Below, one piece after another: positions 32,938-42,580 of a stretch of 64,000 nt of DNA. The stretch's first letter is position 1. Every line of letters begins with the position of its first letter. The position numbers were made by a program, and so were the translations under genes. The notes under the pieces were generated by a model. That model was not told the origin of the DNA, did not search any database, and saw nothing but the letters and a program-made list of their open reading frames with translations. The stretch is from Achromobacter ruhlandii. GTDB lineage: Bacteria; Pseudomonadota; Gammaproteobacteria; Burkholderiales; Burkholderiaceae_B. The stretch lies in NCBI RefSeq assembly GCF_902859695.1, contig NZ_CADIJL010000033.1:1-64000 (forward strand), given 5' to 3'.

Positions 32938-34749
32938 ATGAGCAGCAAGCAACACATGACCCCCAGCGAAGCGTTCGTCGAGACGCTGGTGGCGCAGGGC
33001 GTCAAGGACGTATTCGGCATCGTCGGTTCGGCCTTCATGGACGCGCTGGACCTGTTCCCCGCCGCCGGCATCCGCTTCGTGCCGACGGTGCACGAGCAGG
33101 GCGCCGCCCACATGGCCGACGGCTATTCGCGCGTCACCGGCCGCCACGGCGTCTGCATCGCGCAGAACGGACCCGGCATCACCAACTTCGTCACCGGCGT
33201 GGCCGCGGCCTACTGGGCTCACAGCCCGGTGGTGGCGATCACGCCCGAGACCGGCACTTCCGGCATGGGCCTGGGCGGCTTCCAGGAAACCGAGCAGCTG
33301 CCGATCTTCTCGCGCATCACCAAGTACCAGGCGCACGTCAACCGCCCCGACCGCATGGCCGAATTCACCGCCAAGGCCTTCGACAACGCGCTGGCCGAGC
33401 GCGGCCCGACCCAGCTGAACATCCCGCGCGACTATTTCTACGGCGAGATCGACGTGGCCATTCCGGAGCCGCGCCGCATCCGCCGCGGCCCGGGGTCCGA
33501 AGAAGACCTGGAAGCGGCCGCGCGTCTCCTGGCCAGCGCCAGATTCCCGGTGATCGTCGCCGGCGGCGGCGTGCTGTTCTCGGCCGGCCAGGCCGAATGC
33601 GTGGCGCTGGCCGAGCTGTTGGGCGCGCCGGTGGTCACCAGCTACCTGCACAACGACGCCTTCCCGGCCAGCCATCCGCTGTGGTGCGGGCCGCTGGGCT
33701 ACCAGGGCTCCAAGGCCGGCATGAAGCTGCTGTCGCAGGCCGACGTGGTGCTGGCGCTGGGCACGCGCCTGGGACCCTTCGGCACCTTGCCGCAGCACGG
33801 GCTGGACTACTGGCCGCAGAACGCGCGCATCATCCAGGTCGACGCCGACCACCGCATGCTGGGCCTGGTGCGGCCGGTGTCGGTGGGCATCTGCGGCGAC
33901 GCCAAGCCGGCGGCGGCGGCGCTGGCCGCGAAATTGCGCGATCGCGAGGTCGCCTGCGTGGCCACCAAGGCGGCGCGCGGCGAAGAGATCGCGGCGCAGA
34001 AAAGCGCCTGGGAAAAGGAACTGGACGGCTGGTCGCACGAGCGCGACGACTGGAGCCTGGACATCATCGAGCACGGCGGCGGCCGCATGCATCCGCGCCG
34101 CATGCTGCGCGAGCTGGAGCGCGCCATGCCCAAGCACGTGATGGTGTCCACCGACATCGGCAACATCTGCTCGGTGTCCAACAGCTACCTGCGCTTCGAC
34201 GAGCCGGATTCGATGCTGGCGGCCATGAGCTTCGGCAACTGCGGCTACGCGCTGCCCGCGCTGATCGGCGCCAAGCTTGGGCGCCCGGACCGGCCGGCGG
34301 TGGCCTACGTTGGCGATGGCGCCTGGTGCATGAGCTTCCAGGAGCTGCTGACCTGCGTGCGCGAGCGCATCCCGGTGACGGCGGTGGTGTTCCACAACGG
34401 CCAGTGGGGCGCGGAAAAGAAGAACCAGGTGGACTTCTACGGCCGCCGTTTCGTCGGCAGCAACCTGCAGAATCCCAACTTCGCGGAACTGGCGCGGGCC
34501 ATGGGCGCCGAGGGCATCCGGGTCGAGCATGCCGACCAGGTCGGCGCGGCGCTGCAGGCCGCGTGCAAGGCGCAGTCCGAGGGCAAGACCACGGTGCTGG
34601 AGATGATGGTGAGCCAGGAGCTGGGCGATCCGTTCCGCCGCGATGCGCTCAAGCAGCCGCTGCGCCTGCTGGACAAGTACAAGCGCTACGTCAACCAGCC
34701 GTTCCAGCCGGGCGAGGTGCCGCTGCCGATCGACCCGGTGCGCGGCTGA
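32938..34749 (+). CDS. xsc: Sulfoacetaldehyde acetyltransferase
   Basis: A protein of 603 residues, a thiamine diphosphate enzyme that converts sulfoacetaldehyde plus phosphate to acetyl phosphate and sulfite. E53 in VPTVHEQGAAHMADGY is the cofactor-activating glutamate. The C-terminal domain has the GDGAWCMSFQELLT cofactor site, followed by HNGQWGAEKKNQVDFY, a segment typical of Xsc rather than acetolactate synthase. The start follows AGGAGAG. The adjacent pta gene is the classic partner. This is the central enzyme of taurine, isethionate and related C2 sulfonate degradation. Confidence 0.93.
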   Translation: MSSKQHMTPSEAFVETLVAQGVKDVFGIVGSAFMDALDLFPAAGIRFVPTVHEQGAAHMADGYSRVTGRHGVCIAQNGPGITNFVTGVAAAYWAHSPVVAITPETGTSGMGLGGFQETEQLPIFSRITKYQAHVNRPDRMAEFTAKAFDNALAERGPTQLNIPRDYFYGEIDVAIPEPRRIRRGPGSEEDLEAAARLLASARFPVIVAGGGVLFSAGQAECVALAELLGAPVVTSYLHNDAFPASHPLWCGPLGYQGSKAGMKLLSQADVVLALGTRLGPFGTLPQHGLDYWPQNARIIQVDADHRMLGLVRPVSVGICGDAKPAAAALAAKLRDREVACVATKAARGEEIAAQKSAWEKELDGWSHERDDWSLDIIEHGGGRMHPRRMLRELERAMPKHVMVSTDIGNICSVSNSYLRFDEPDSMLAAMSFGNCGYALPALIGAKLGRPDRPAVAYVGDGAWCMSFQELLTCVRERIPVTAVVFHNGQWGAEKKNQVDFYGRRFVGSNLQNPNFAELARAMGAEGIRVEHADQVGAALQAACKAQSEGKTTVLEMMVSQELGDPFRRDALKQPLRLLDKYKRYVNQPFQPGEVPLPIDPVRG

Positions 34750-34753
34750 CGCC

Positions 34754-35683
34754 ATGGCCAGCGACCGCTTGTTCGAGCCGCTGCGGGCCGCGGCGCTGTC
34801 GGCCGGGCGGGTGCGCACGGCGGTGGCCTATCCGCTGTGCGCGTCCAGCCTGGGCGCCGCGGTGCAGGCGCGCGAGGCCGGCTACATCGAGCCGCTGCTG
34901 GTCGGGCCGGCGGTCCGGCTGGCGGCCTTGATGGCCGAGTTGGGCCTGCGCGCCGGCTCGCTGGAGATCGTCGACACGCCCGATGACGAGGCGCTGGCCG
35001 CGCGCGCCGCCGCCGGCCTGGCGCGCGACGGCGCCGTCGGCATGCTGATGAAGGGCAGCCTGCACACCGACCATTTCATGTCGGCGGTGGTGGCGCGCGA
35101 ATCGGGCCTGCGCACCGGCCGGCGCATCAGCCATGCCTTCGTGATGGCGGCGGCCGCGTATCCCAAGCTGTTCATCCTGACGGACGCCGCCGTCAACATC
35201 GCCCCGACCCTGCAGGAGAAGGCCGACATCGCGCAGAACGCCATCGACCTGGCGCGCGCGCTGGGCGTGGCGCGGCCCAAGGTGGCGGTGCTGTGCGCCA
35301 CCGAATCGGTCAACCCGGCGATGCCGGCCACGCTGGATGCGGCGGCCCTGTCGAAGATGGCCGACCGCCAGCAGATCCGCGGCGGCCAGATCGACGGTCC
35401 GCTGGCGTTCGACAACGCCATCTCGCGCCAGGCGGCCGAGCAGAAGGGCATCGTCTCGCCGGTGGCGGGCGACGCGGACATCCTGCTGGTGCCCGACATC
35501 GAGGCCGGCAACATGCTCTACAAGGAGCTGACCTGGCTGGCCGGCGCGGCCACCGCCGGGCTGGTGCTGGGCACGCGCGTGCCGGTGCTGCTGACCAGCC
35601 GTTCGGACGCGGTGCAGGCGCGGGTCGACAGCTGCGCGGTGGCGGCGCTGTATGCGCGGGCCCTGGCGGCCGGCGCGCGTTGA
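34754..35683 (+). CDS. pta: Phosphate acetyltransferase (short form)
   Basis: A protein of 309 residues of the PTA_PTB family. It converts the acetyl phosphate made by Xsc to acetyl-CoA. Family motifs include MLMKGSLHTDHFMSAV, FILTDAAVNIAPTLQEKADIA (parts), ESVNPAMPAT, GGQIDGPLAFDNAIS and LLVPDIEAGNMLYKEL. It lacks the long N-terminal regulatory domains of E. coli Pta, as is usual for Pta in sulfonate gene clusters. The start is 4 bp after the xsc stop, so the two are coupled. Confidence 0.9.
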   Translation: MASDRLFEPLRAAALSAGRVRTAVAYPLCASSLGAAVQAREAGYIEPLLVGPAVRLAALMAELGLRAGSLEIVDTPDDEALAARAAAGLARDGAVGMLMKGSLHTDHFMSAVVARESGLRTGRRISHAFVMAAAAYPKLFILTDAAVNIAPTLQEKADIAQNAIDLARALGVARPKVAVLCATESVNPAMPATLDAAALSKMADRQQIRGGQIDGPLAFDNAISRQAAEQKGIVSPVAGDADILLVPDIEAGNMLYKELTWLAGAATAGLVLGTRVPVLLTSRSDAVQARVDSCAVAALYARALAAGAR

Positions 35684-35814
35684 AGCGGGGCGCGCGCCGG
35701 CCTGGCACCATCAAGTCCCGCGGTTTGGTACTAAGCCGGGACCCCCAGGTTGACTAGGCTAGCGTCATAGCCATCGTGTGAATGGCTCATGCCAACAATG
35801 CCAAGGGGTGGATG

Positions 35815-37401
35815 ATGCGCAGCGCGACACGCGGCTTTGCCGCAATACTGACAGCATGGGCAATGGCGGCCGGTGCGCCGGCTGCGCGGGCCGCCGATGC
35901 GCCCAAGCCGGGCGGCACGCTGGTGATCGGCTCGACCCAGGTGCCGCGGCACCTGAACGGCGCGGTGCAATCGGGCATTGCCACGGCGCTGCCCAGCGCC
36001 CAGCTGTTCGCCAGCCCGCTGCGCTACGACGCCGACTGGAAGCCGCAACCCTACCTGGCGCAATCGTGGGAGCTGGCGCCGGACGCCAAATCGCTGACCC
36101 TGCACCTGCGCCACGACGCGCTGTTCCACGACGGCCAGCCGGTCACGTCCGAGGACGTGGCGTTCTCGGTGATGGCGGTCAAGCAGAATCATCCGTTCCA
36201 AAGCATGCTGGCGCCCGTTGAACGCGTCGACACGCCCGATCCCTACACCGCCGTGCTGCGCATGAGCAAGCCGCATCCGGCGATCCTGCTGGCGCTGTCG
36301 CCGGCGCTGATGCCGGTGCTGCCCAAGCACATCTACGGCGACGGCCAGGACCTGAAGAACCATCCACGCAATTCCGCCAACGTGGTCGGCTCGGGCCCGT
36401 TCACGCTCAAGGACTTCAAGCCGGGCCAGGAGATCGTGCTGGAGCGCTTCGACAAGTTCTTCGAAAAGGGCAAGCCCTACCTGGACCGGGTGGTGGTGAA
36501 GATCAATCCCGACGCCACCAACCTGCTGATCGGGCTGGAGCGCGGCGACATCGGCGTGCTGCCGTACATGACCGAGCCGACCATCCTGCGCCGCGCCAAG
36601 GACAACCCGCAGATCGTCATGACCGATCGTGGCTACGAGGGCATCGGCGCGCTTGGCTGGCTGGCGTTCAATACCGCGCGCAAGCCGCTGGACGACGTGC
36701 GCGTGCGGCAGGCCATCGCCTACGCCACCGACAAGGGGTTCATCACCAAGGCGCTGAACGCCGGCTTCGCCAAGCCGGCGGACGGGCCGATCGTGGCCTC
36801 CAGTCCCTACGCGACCCAGGACCTGAAAAAGTATCCGCTGGACCTGAAGAAGGCCGAGCAGCTGCTGGATGAAGCCGGCTTCAAGAAGGACGGCAAGGGC
36901 GAGCGCATGGCGCTGACGGTCGACTACATGCCGGGCAGCGACGTGCAGGGCAAGAACGTCGCCGAGTACCTGCGCAGCCAGTTGAAGAAGATCGGCATCG
37001 CGGTGCAGGTGCGCGCCTCGCCCGATTTCCCGACCTGGGCCAAGCGTATCGCCAGCCATGACTTCGACATGACCACCGACATCGTGTTCAACTGGGGCGA
37101 TCCGGTGATCGGCGTGCACCGCACCTATCTGTCGAGCAATATCCGCGACATCATCTGGACCAACACGCAGTCCTACAGGAATCCCAAGGTCGACGAACTG
37201 CTGGCGCAGGCCGGCACCGAAACCGACGAGGCCCGGCGCCGCGCGCTGTATGCGCAGTTCCAGCAGATCGTGACCGAGGACCTGCCGATCGATTTCCTGA
37301 CCATCATTCCGTACCACACGCTGTCCTCCAGGAAGGTGCATGGCCTGCCCGATGGCATCTGGGGCCTGCTGTCGCCGCTGGACGACACCTGGCTGCAATA
37401 G
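35815..37401 (+). CDS. Peptide/nickel-type ABC transporter, periplasmic substrate-binding protein
   Basis: A protein of 528 residues, family 5 solute-binding (DppA/OppA-like). The signal peptide ends APAARA|AD (about residue 26). Typical motifs are PYLAQSWELAPDAKSLTLHLR, FHDGQPVTSEDVAFS and DVRVRQAIAYATDK. The start is 35815 or the adjacent ATG at 35812; AAGGGG at 35803-35808 favours 35815. It should bind a peptide or another small organic molecule. It heads a six-gene operon with two permeases, a fused ATPase, an amidohydrolase and a CobW GTPase. Confidence 0.9.
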   Translation: MRSATRGFAAILTAWAMAAGAPAARAADAPKPGGTLVIGSTQVPRHLNGAVQSGIATALPSAQLFASPLRYDADWKPQPYLAQSWELAPDAKSLTLHLRHDALFHDGQPVTSEDVAFSVMAVKQNHPFQSMLAPVERVDTPDPYTAVLRMSKPHPAILLALSPALMPVLPKHIYGDGQDLKNHPRNSANVVGSGPFTLKDFKPGQEIVLERFDKFFEKGKPYLDRVVVKINPDATNLLIGLERGDIGVLPYMTEPTILRRAKDNPQIVMTDRGYEGIGALGWLAFNTARKPLDDVRVRQAIAYATDKGFITKALNAGFAKPADGPIVASSPYATQDLKKYPLDLKKAEQLLDEAGFKKDGKGERMALTVDYMPGSDVQGKNVAEYLRSQLKKIGIAVQVRASPDFPTWAKRIASHDFDMTTDIVFNWGDPVIGVHRTYLSSNIRDIIWTNTQSYRNPKVDELLAQAGTETDEARRRALYAQFQQIVTEDLPIDFLTIIPYHTLSSRKVHGLPDGIWGLLSPLDDTWLQ

Positions 37402-37411
37402 GAGAGCGGCC

Positions 37412-38380
37412 ATGTTGCGCTATCTCGCGCGTCGCATCGGCTATGCCGTGGTGCTGCTGCTGGCGGTGGTGACGCTGAACTTCCTGTTGATCCACATCTC
37501 GCCGGGCGATCCGGTCGAGACCATCGCCGGCTCCATGGGCGGCATCAGCGAGGAGCTGCGGGCCCAGCTGCGCGCCCAGTACGGGCTGGACCGGCCGTTC
37601 CTGGTTCAACTGGGGCTGTATCTGTCGCAGGTGGCGCGCGGCGACCTGGGCTATTCCTACTTCTTCAACCTGCCGGTGGCGCAACTGATCTGGGAGCGGG
37701 TGCCGGCCACGCTGCTGCTGGTGCTGACGTCGGTGTCCAGCGCCTTCCTGGCGGGCACCGCGCTGGGGGCGCTGGCGGCGCGCAAGCCCAACGGGCCGCT
37801 GTCGCAGGGCATCACGCTGCTGTCGATCGTGGGCTATTCCGCGCCGGTGTTCTGGACCGGCATCATCCTGATCATCCTGTTCGCGTCGCTGCTGCCGTGG
37901 TTCCCGGTGTCGGACATGCGCTCGGCGGGCGGGCCCGAGGGCGGCTGGGCCGGCGCGCTGGACGTGCTGCACCACCTGGTGCTGCCGGCCTTCACGCTGG
38001 CGTTCGTGTACCTGGCGCAGTACAGCCGGCTGGCGCGCGCCAGCGTCATGGACGCGTTGGCGGCCGACTATATCCGCACCGCCCGCGCCAAAGGCCTGCC
38101 CGAGCGCATCGTGCTGTACCGGCACGCGCTGCGCAACGGCGTGCTGCCGGTGATGACCATGCTGGGCCTGCAATTCGGCAACGTGCTGGCCGGCGCCATC
38201 CTGGTGGAAACGGTCTTCAACTGGCCGGGGCTGGGCAGGCTGGCGTTCGATTCCGTGCTGCGGCGCGACTATCCGACCCTGCTCGGCATCCTGCTGTTCG
38301 CGTCCCTGCTGGTGGTGGTGATGAACCAGCTTACCGACCTGGCCTACCGGCTGATCGATCCCAGGATAAAGACCTCATGA
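37412..38380 (+). CDS. Peptide-type ABC transporter permease (DppB-like)
   Basis: A protein of 322 residues with six predicted membrane segments. It opens MLRYLARRIGYAVVLLLAVV, the usual DppB start, and carries the EAA loop TARAKGLPERIVLYRHALRNG near residues 222-242. GGAGAG lies 6 bp before the ATG at 37412. It forms the importer channel with the next gene, which it overlaps by 4 bp (ATGA). Confidence 0.93.
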   Translation: MLRYLARRIGYAVVLLLAVVTLNFLLIHISPGDPVETIAGSMGGISEELRAQLRAQYGLDRPFLVQLGLYLSQVARGDLGYSYFFNLPVAQLIWERVPATLLLVLTSVSSAFLAGTALGALAARKPNGPLSQGITLLSIVGYSAPVFWTGIILIILFASLLPWFPVSDMRSAGGPEGGWAGALDVLHHLVLPAFTLAFVYLAQYSRLARASVMDALAADYIRTARAKGLPERIVLYRHALRNGVLPVMTMLGLQFGNVLAGAILVETVFNWPGLGRLAFDSVLRRDYPTLLGILLFASLLVVVMNQLTDLAYRLIDPRIKTS

Positions 38381-39279
38381 GCCACGTTCCTCCCGCCTTG
38401 TCCGGCGCGCCCGCGCCGGCGGTCGCCCGTGCGGCGCGGCCATCGTACGAAGCGCTGCGCGCGTTCGCCCGCAATCCGGGCGCGCTGATCGGCTTGCTGT
38501 TGCTGGCCGCCATCCTGGCGGTGGTGCTGATCGGCCCCCTGGTGATGCCGGCCGATCCCTTCGAGATCGCCAGCGCGCCGATGGAGCCGCCCGGCGGCGA
38601 GCTGCTGCTGGGCTCGGACTATATGGGCCGCGACGTGCTGACCGGCATCATCCATGGCGGCCGCGCCACCTTGCTGGTCGGCGTGGTGGCGGCGGTGCTG
38701 TCGATGGCCATCGGCATCACCGTGGGCGCGCTGGCCGGCTACTACGGCGGCTGGGTCGATGAAACGCTGATGCGCATCACCGAGTTCTTCCAGGTGCTGC
38801 CGGCGCTGTTGTTCGCCATGGTGCTGGTGACGCTGTTCTCGCCGTCGCTCGTCACCATCGCCGTGGCCATCGGCGTGGTCAGCTGGACCGCCACCGCGCG
38901 CCTGGCGCGCGGGGAATTCCTGAGCCTGAAGCGGCGCGAATACGTATTGGCCGAAAGAGTGATCGGCTCCAGCAACGCGCGCATCATCTGGCGGGTGATC
39001 CTGCCCAACGCGCTGGCGCCGCTGATCGTCTCGGCCACGCTGGCCATCGGCACCGCCATCCTGTTCGAGGCGGGCCTGTCGTTCCTGGGGCTGGGCGATC
39101 CCAACGTGATGAGCTGGGGCCTGATGATCGGCAGCAACCGGCCCTACATCCTGACCGCCTGGTGGGCGGTGACGTTGCCGGGCGCGGCCATCTTCCTGAC
39201 GGTTCTCGCGGTCAGCCTGATCGGCGACGGCCTGAACGATGCCCTCAATCCCAAGCTGGCCAGCAAACGGAGAAGCTGA
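38377..39279 (+). CDS. Peptide-type ABC transporter permease (DppC-like)
   Basis: A protein of 300 residues with an N-terminal OppC_N segment (around LRAFARNPGALIGLLLL) and a permease domain of about five further helices. GSDYMGRDVLTGIIHGGRATL is the family motif and RVILPNALAPLIVSA sits just after the EAA loop. It overlaps the DppB-like gene by 4 bp, and its stop shares one base with the start of the ATPase gene, so stoichiometric translation is likely. Confidence 0.93.
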   Translation: MSHVPPALSGAPAPAVARAARPSYEALRAFARNPGALIGLLLLAAILAVVLIGPLVMPADPFEIASAPMEPPGGELLLGSDYMGRDVLTGIIHGGRATLLVGVVAAVLSMAIGITVGALAGYYGGWVDETLMRITEFFQVLPALLFAMVLVTLFSPSLVTIAVAIGVVSWTATARLARGEFLSLKRREYVLAERVIGSSNARIIWRVILPNALAPLIVSATLAIGTAILFEAGLSFLGLGDPNVMSWGLMIGSNRPYILTAWWAVTLPGAAIFLTVLAVSLIGDGLNDALNPKLASKRRS

Positions 39280-40910
39280 TGAGCGCCTTGCTTGAAGTCC
39301 GCGATCTCGGCGTGTCCGCCGCCCACGGCGGCCCGGCGGTGGTGCGCGGCGTGTCCTACACCGTCAACCGCAACGAAATCCTGTGCGTGGTGGGGGAGTC
39401 GGGATCGGGCAAGTCGGTCACCGCGCAGGCCATCATGGGGCTGCTGCCGCCGGATCAGTTGCGCGTGACCCAGGGCCGTATCCTGTACGACGGGCGTGAC
39501 CTGGTGGGCCTGTCGGCGGCCGAATGGCAGGGGCTGCGCGGCCGCAAGTTCGGCATGGTGTTCCAGGAGCCCATGACGGCGCTCAATCCCGTCATGCGCG
39601 TGGGCCGGCAGGTGGAGGAGGTGCTGGCCTGGCACACGGACATGGACGCCGACGCGCGCAGGCAGCGGGTGCTGGAGCTGTTCGGCCAAGTGCTGCTGCC
39701 CGATCCCCGCGCCATGTACGCGGCCTATCCGTTCCAGCTGTCCGGCGGCCAGCGCCAGCGCGTGGTGATCGCGATGGCGCTGGCGCTGGAGCCGGACGTG
39801 TTGATCGCCGATGAGCCCACCACCGCGCTGGACGTGACCACGCAGGCGCAGATCCTGGCGCTTATCAAGGACATCCAGCGGCGCATGGGGATCGGCGTCA
39901 TTTTCATTACCCACGATTTTGGCGTGGTGGCCGACATTGCCGACCGCATCGTGGTGATGCGCCACGGGGCGGTGGTGGAGGCGGGCGCGGCCGCCGAGAT
40001 CCTGAACCGGCCGCAACATCCCTACACCCGTCAATTGATCGCGGCGGTGCCGCACAAGCCCGAGGGCAAGGAGGAGGCTGCGGCCACGCCGCCGCTGATG
40101 ACGGTGGCCAAGCTGTGCAAGACCTACGTCACCGGCGGCCGCCGGGTCGAGGCTTTGCGGGATATTTCGCTGGAGATCCGCCAGGGCGAGACCCTGGGAC
40201 TGGTGGGCGAATCGGGCTCGGGCAAGTCCACGCTGGGCAGCGCGCTGATCGGCCTGGTGGCGCCAGACAGCGGCAGTGTGCGCCTGGACGGCCGCGAACT
40301 GGTCGGCATGACGCCAAGGGATTTCCGGCCCTACCGGCGTCAGATCCAGATGGTGTTCCAGGACCCTTACGCTTCGCTCAACCCGCGCCAGCGCGTGGTC
40401 GATTCGGTTGCGCAGGGGCCCATCGGTTTCGGCGAAAGCCGCCAGACCGCGCTGCGCGAGGCGCGCGAACTGCTGGCCCTGGTGGGGCTGGGCGGCGACG
40501 CGGGCGAGCGCTATCCGCACCAGTTCTCGGGAGGCCAGCGCCAGCGGGTCGGCATCGCCCGCGCGCTGGCGCTCAAGCCGCGGCTGCTGGTGGCCGACGA
40601 GGCGGTCTCGGCGCTGGATGTGTCGATCCAGGCGCAGGTGCTGGACCTGCTCAAGACCATCAGCGGCCAGTTCGATCTGTCGGTGCTGTTCATCACGCAC
40701 GACCTGCGCGTCGCGGCGCAGATCTGCGACCGCATTGCCGTGATGCGACACGGGCAACTGGTGGAGCTGGACCGCGCCGCCACGATTTTCTATCACCCGC
40801 GACACGAATACACGCGCCGCCTGATCGATTCGGTGCCGGGCAAGGCCTGGAACAAGCCCGACCTTCAGGCGCTGTCGGACATCACGAACAGGAGCAAGCA
40901 GCATGCATGA
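39279..40910 (+). CDS. Fused peptide ABC transporter ATPase (DppD-DppF in one chain)
   Basis: A protein of 543 residues with two complete ABC domains. Domain 1 has Walker A GESGSGKS (about 38-45), signature LSGGQRQR and Walker [14 protein letters not shown]. Domain 2 begins near residue 270 with its own [17 protein letters not shown] and [12 protein letters not shown]. An OppD-style C-terminal extension ([12 protein letters not shown]) follows domain 1, and an equivalent [13 protein letters not shown] ends domain 2. Fusion of the two subunits is known for YejF/GsiA-type transporters. The stop overlaps the amidohydrolase start by 8 bp. Confidence 0.93.
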   Translation: MSALLEVRDLGVSAAHGGPAVVRGVSYTVNRNEILCVVGESGSGKSVTAQAIMGLLPPDQLRVTQGRILYDGRDLVGLSAAEWQGLRGRKFGMVFQEPMTALNPVMRVGRQVEEVLAWHTDMDADARRQRVLELFGQVLLPDPRAMYAAYPFQLSGGQRQRVVIAMALALEPDVLIADEPTTALDVTTQAQILALIKDIQRRMGIGVIFITHDFGVVADIADRIVVMRHGAVVEAGAAAEILNRPQHPYTRQLIAAVPHKPEGKEEAAATPPLMTVAKLCKTYVTGGRRVEALRDISLEIRQGETLGLVGESGSGKSTLGSALIGLVAPDSGSVRLDGRELVGMTPRDFRPYRRQIQMVFQDPYASLNPRQRVVDSVAQGPIGFGESRQTALREARELLALVGLGGDAGERYPHQFSGGQRQRVGIARALALKPRLLVADEAVSALDVSIQAQVLDLLKTISGQFDLSVLFITHDLRVAAQICDRIAVMRHGQLVELDRAATIFYHPRHEYTRRLIDSVPGKAWNKPDLQALSDITNRSKQHA

Positions 40911-42579
40911 CGCCCCGCATCCGGGACCGGCCCAAGCCGCCCGCACCACCATTTTTGCCGCCCGCGCCATCCTGACGATGAACCCGGCCCAGCCGCGCGC
41001 CACGCACGTGGCGGTGCGTGATGGCCGCATCCTGGGCGTGGGCAGCCGCGAAGACCTGGCCGGCTGGGGACCGGCCGAGCTGGACGAGCGCTACGCCGAC
41101 CACGTCCTGATGCCGGGGCTGGTGGAGGGGCACTGCCATCTGCCGGAAGGGGGCATGTGGCAGTTCGCCTACGTCGGCTACTACGACCGCCGTGGGCCCG
41201 ACGGCCGCGTGTGGCCAGGCCTGAAAAGCTTCGCGGCGGTGGCCGCGCGCCTGCGGGAATTCGCCGCCGGCCTCGCGCCGGAACAGACACTGATCGGCTG
41301 GGGCTTCGATCCCATTTTCTTCGGTGGCCAGCGCATGAGCGTGCGCGACCTGGACGCGGTGTCGGCCGAGCGGCCCGTGGTGGTGATGCATGCCAGCATG
41401 CATCTCATGAATGTGAACACGCCGATGCTGGCCCGCGCCGGCATCGACCGCGATACGGATATCGAAGGCATCAGCCGCTTCGCCGACGGCCAGCCCAGCG
41501 GCGAGCTGTGCGAATTCGCCGCCATGTTTCCGGTGATGCGGCTGATCGGCAATCCGTTCCGCACCGTGGGCCTGTCGGAAAGCGGCCTGCGCATGTTCGG
41601 CAAGGTGGCGCAGTGGGCCGGCGTCACCACCGCCACGGATCTCGTCAACGAATTGGGCGATGAGGGCCTGGCGACGCTGGCGCGGGTCACGGCCGAGCCC
41701 GACTACCCGGTGCGTATCGTGCCGGCGGCGTCGGCGCTGACCTACGCCGGCGACCCGGCCGCCTGCCTGGCGAAGCTGCGCGAGGCGGGCCGGCTCAATC
41801 ATGGCAAGCTGCGCCTGGGCATGGTCAAGCTGGTGGTGGACGGCTCCATCCAGGGCTTCACCGCCAGGGTGCGCTGGCCGGGCTATTACAACGGCGCGCC
41901 CAACGGCATCTGGGTGATCGCGCCGGGCGAGCTGGACGGGCTGGTGCAGGCCTATCACGAGGCCGGCGCGCAGCTGCACATCCACACCAATGGCGACGAG
42001 GCCACCGAGCTGGCGATCGACGCCATCGACCGCGCCTTGCGCCGCAGCCCGCGGCGCGATCACCGCCACACGCTGCAGCATTGCCAGATGGCCGATGCCG
42101 CCCAGTTCCGCCGCATGGCCAGCCTGGGCATGTGCGTGAACCTGTTCGCCAACCATATCTTCTATTGGGGCGATGCCCACCATGCCCTGACCATGGGGCC
42201 GGACCGCGCCAATCGCATGGACGCCTGCGCCTCGGCCGCGCGGGCAGGGGTGCCGTTCGCGATTCATTCGGACGCGCCGATCACGCCGCTGGGGCCGCTG
42301 TTCACCGCCTGGTGCGCCGTCAACCGCCAGACCGCCTCGGGGCGGGTACTGGGCGAGTCCGAGCGCATCAGCGTCGAGGCGGCGTTGCATGCCATCACCC
42401 TGGGCGCGGCCTACACGCTGCACATGGACCACCTGGTCGGCTCGATCGAGGTCGGCAAGCACGCCGATTTCTGCGTGCTGCGCGACGATCCGCTGGACGT
42501 GCCGCCGCAACGGCTCAAGGACATCGAGGTGCTGGGCACGGTCATCGGCGGCCGGCCGCTGGCGCTCCAGGCAGCCTGA
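40903..42579 (+). CDS. YtcJ-like amidohydrolase (Amidohydro_3 family)
   Basis: A protein of 558 residues. The metal site starts with HCH in MPGLVEGHCHLPEG; later ligands are suggested by KLVVDGSIQGFTA, LHIHTNGDEATELAID and HSDAPITPLGPL. The C-terminal strand domain reads GSIEVGKHADFCVL. YtcJ-like enzymes hydrolyse amide or ester bonds of diverse, mostly unknown substrates. The gene overlaps the ABC ATPase stop by 8 bp, so it most likely acts on the compound the transporter brings in. No signal peptide is seen, so the enzyme is cytosolic. Confidence 0.87.
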   Translation: MHDAPHPGPAQAARTTIFAARAILTMNPAQPRATHVAVRDGRILGVGSREDLAGWGPAELDERYADHVLMPGLVEGHCHLPEGGMWQFAYVGYYDRRGPDGRVWPGLKSFAAVAARLREFAAGLAPEQTLIGWGFDPIFFGGQRMSVRDLDAVSAERPVVVMHASMHLMNVNTPMLARAGIDRDTDIEGISRFADGQPSGELCEFAAMFPVMRLIGNPFRTVGLSESGLRMFGKVAQWAGVTTATDLVNELGDEGLATLARVTAEPDYPVRIVPAASALTYAGDPAACLAKLREAGRLNHGKLRLGMVKLVVDGSIQGFTARVRWPGYYNGAPNGIWVIAPGELDGLVQAYHEAGAQLHIHTNGDEATELAIDAIDRALRRSPRRDHRHTLQHCQMADAAQFRRMASLGMCVNLFANHIFYWGDAHHALTMGPDRANRMDACASAARAGVPFAIHSDAPITPLGPLFTAWCAVNRQTASGRVLGESERISVEAALHAITLGAAYTLHMDHLVGSIEVGKHADFCVLRDDPLDVPPQRLKDIEVLGTVIGGRPLALQAA

Positions 42580-42580
42580 C

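Noticed and set aside
30496..34818. A minus-strand frame of 1,440 codons covering dbpA and running back beneath the IclR and xsc genes
   Set aside because: Only the dbpA part (30496-31884) encodes family motifs. The rest is the reverse strand of GC-rich genes, which stays open by codon bias.
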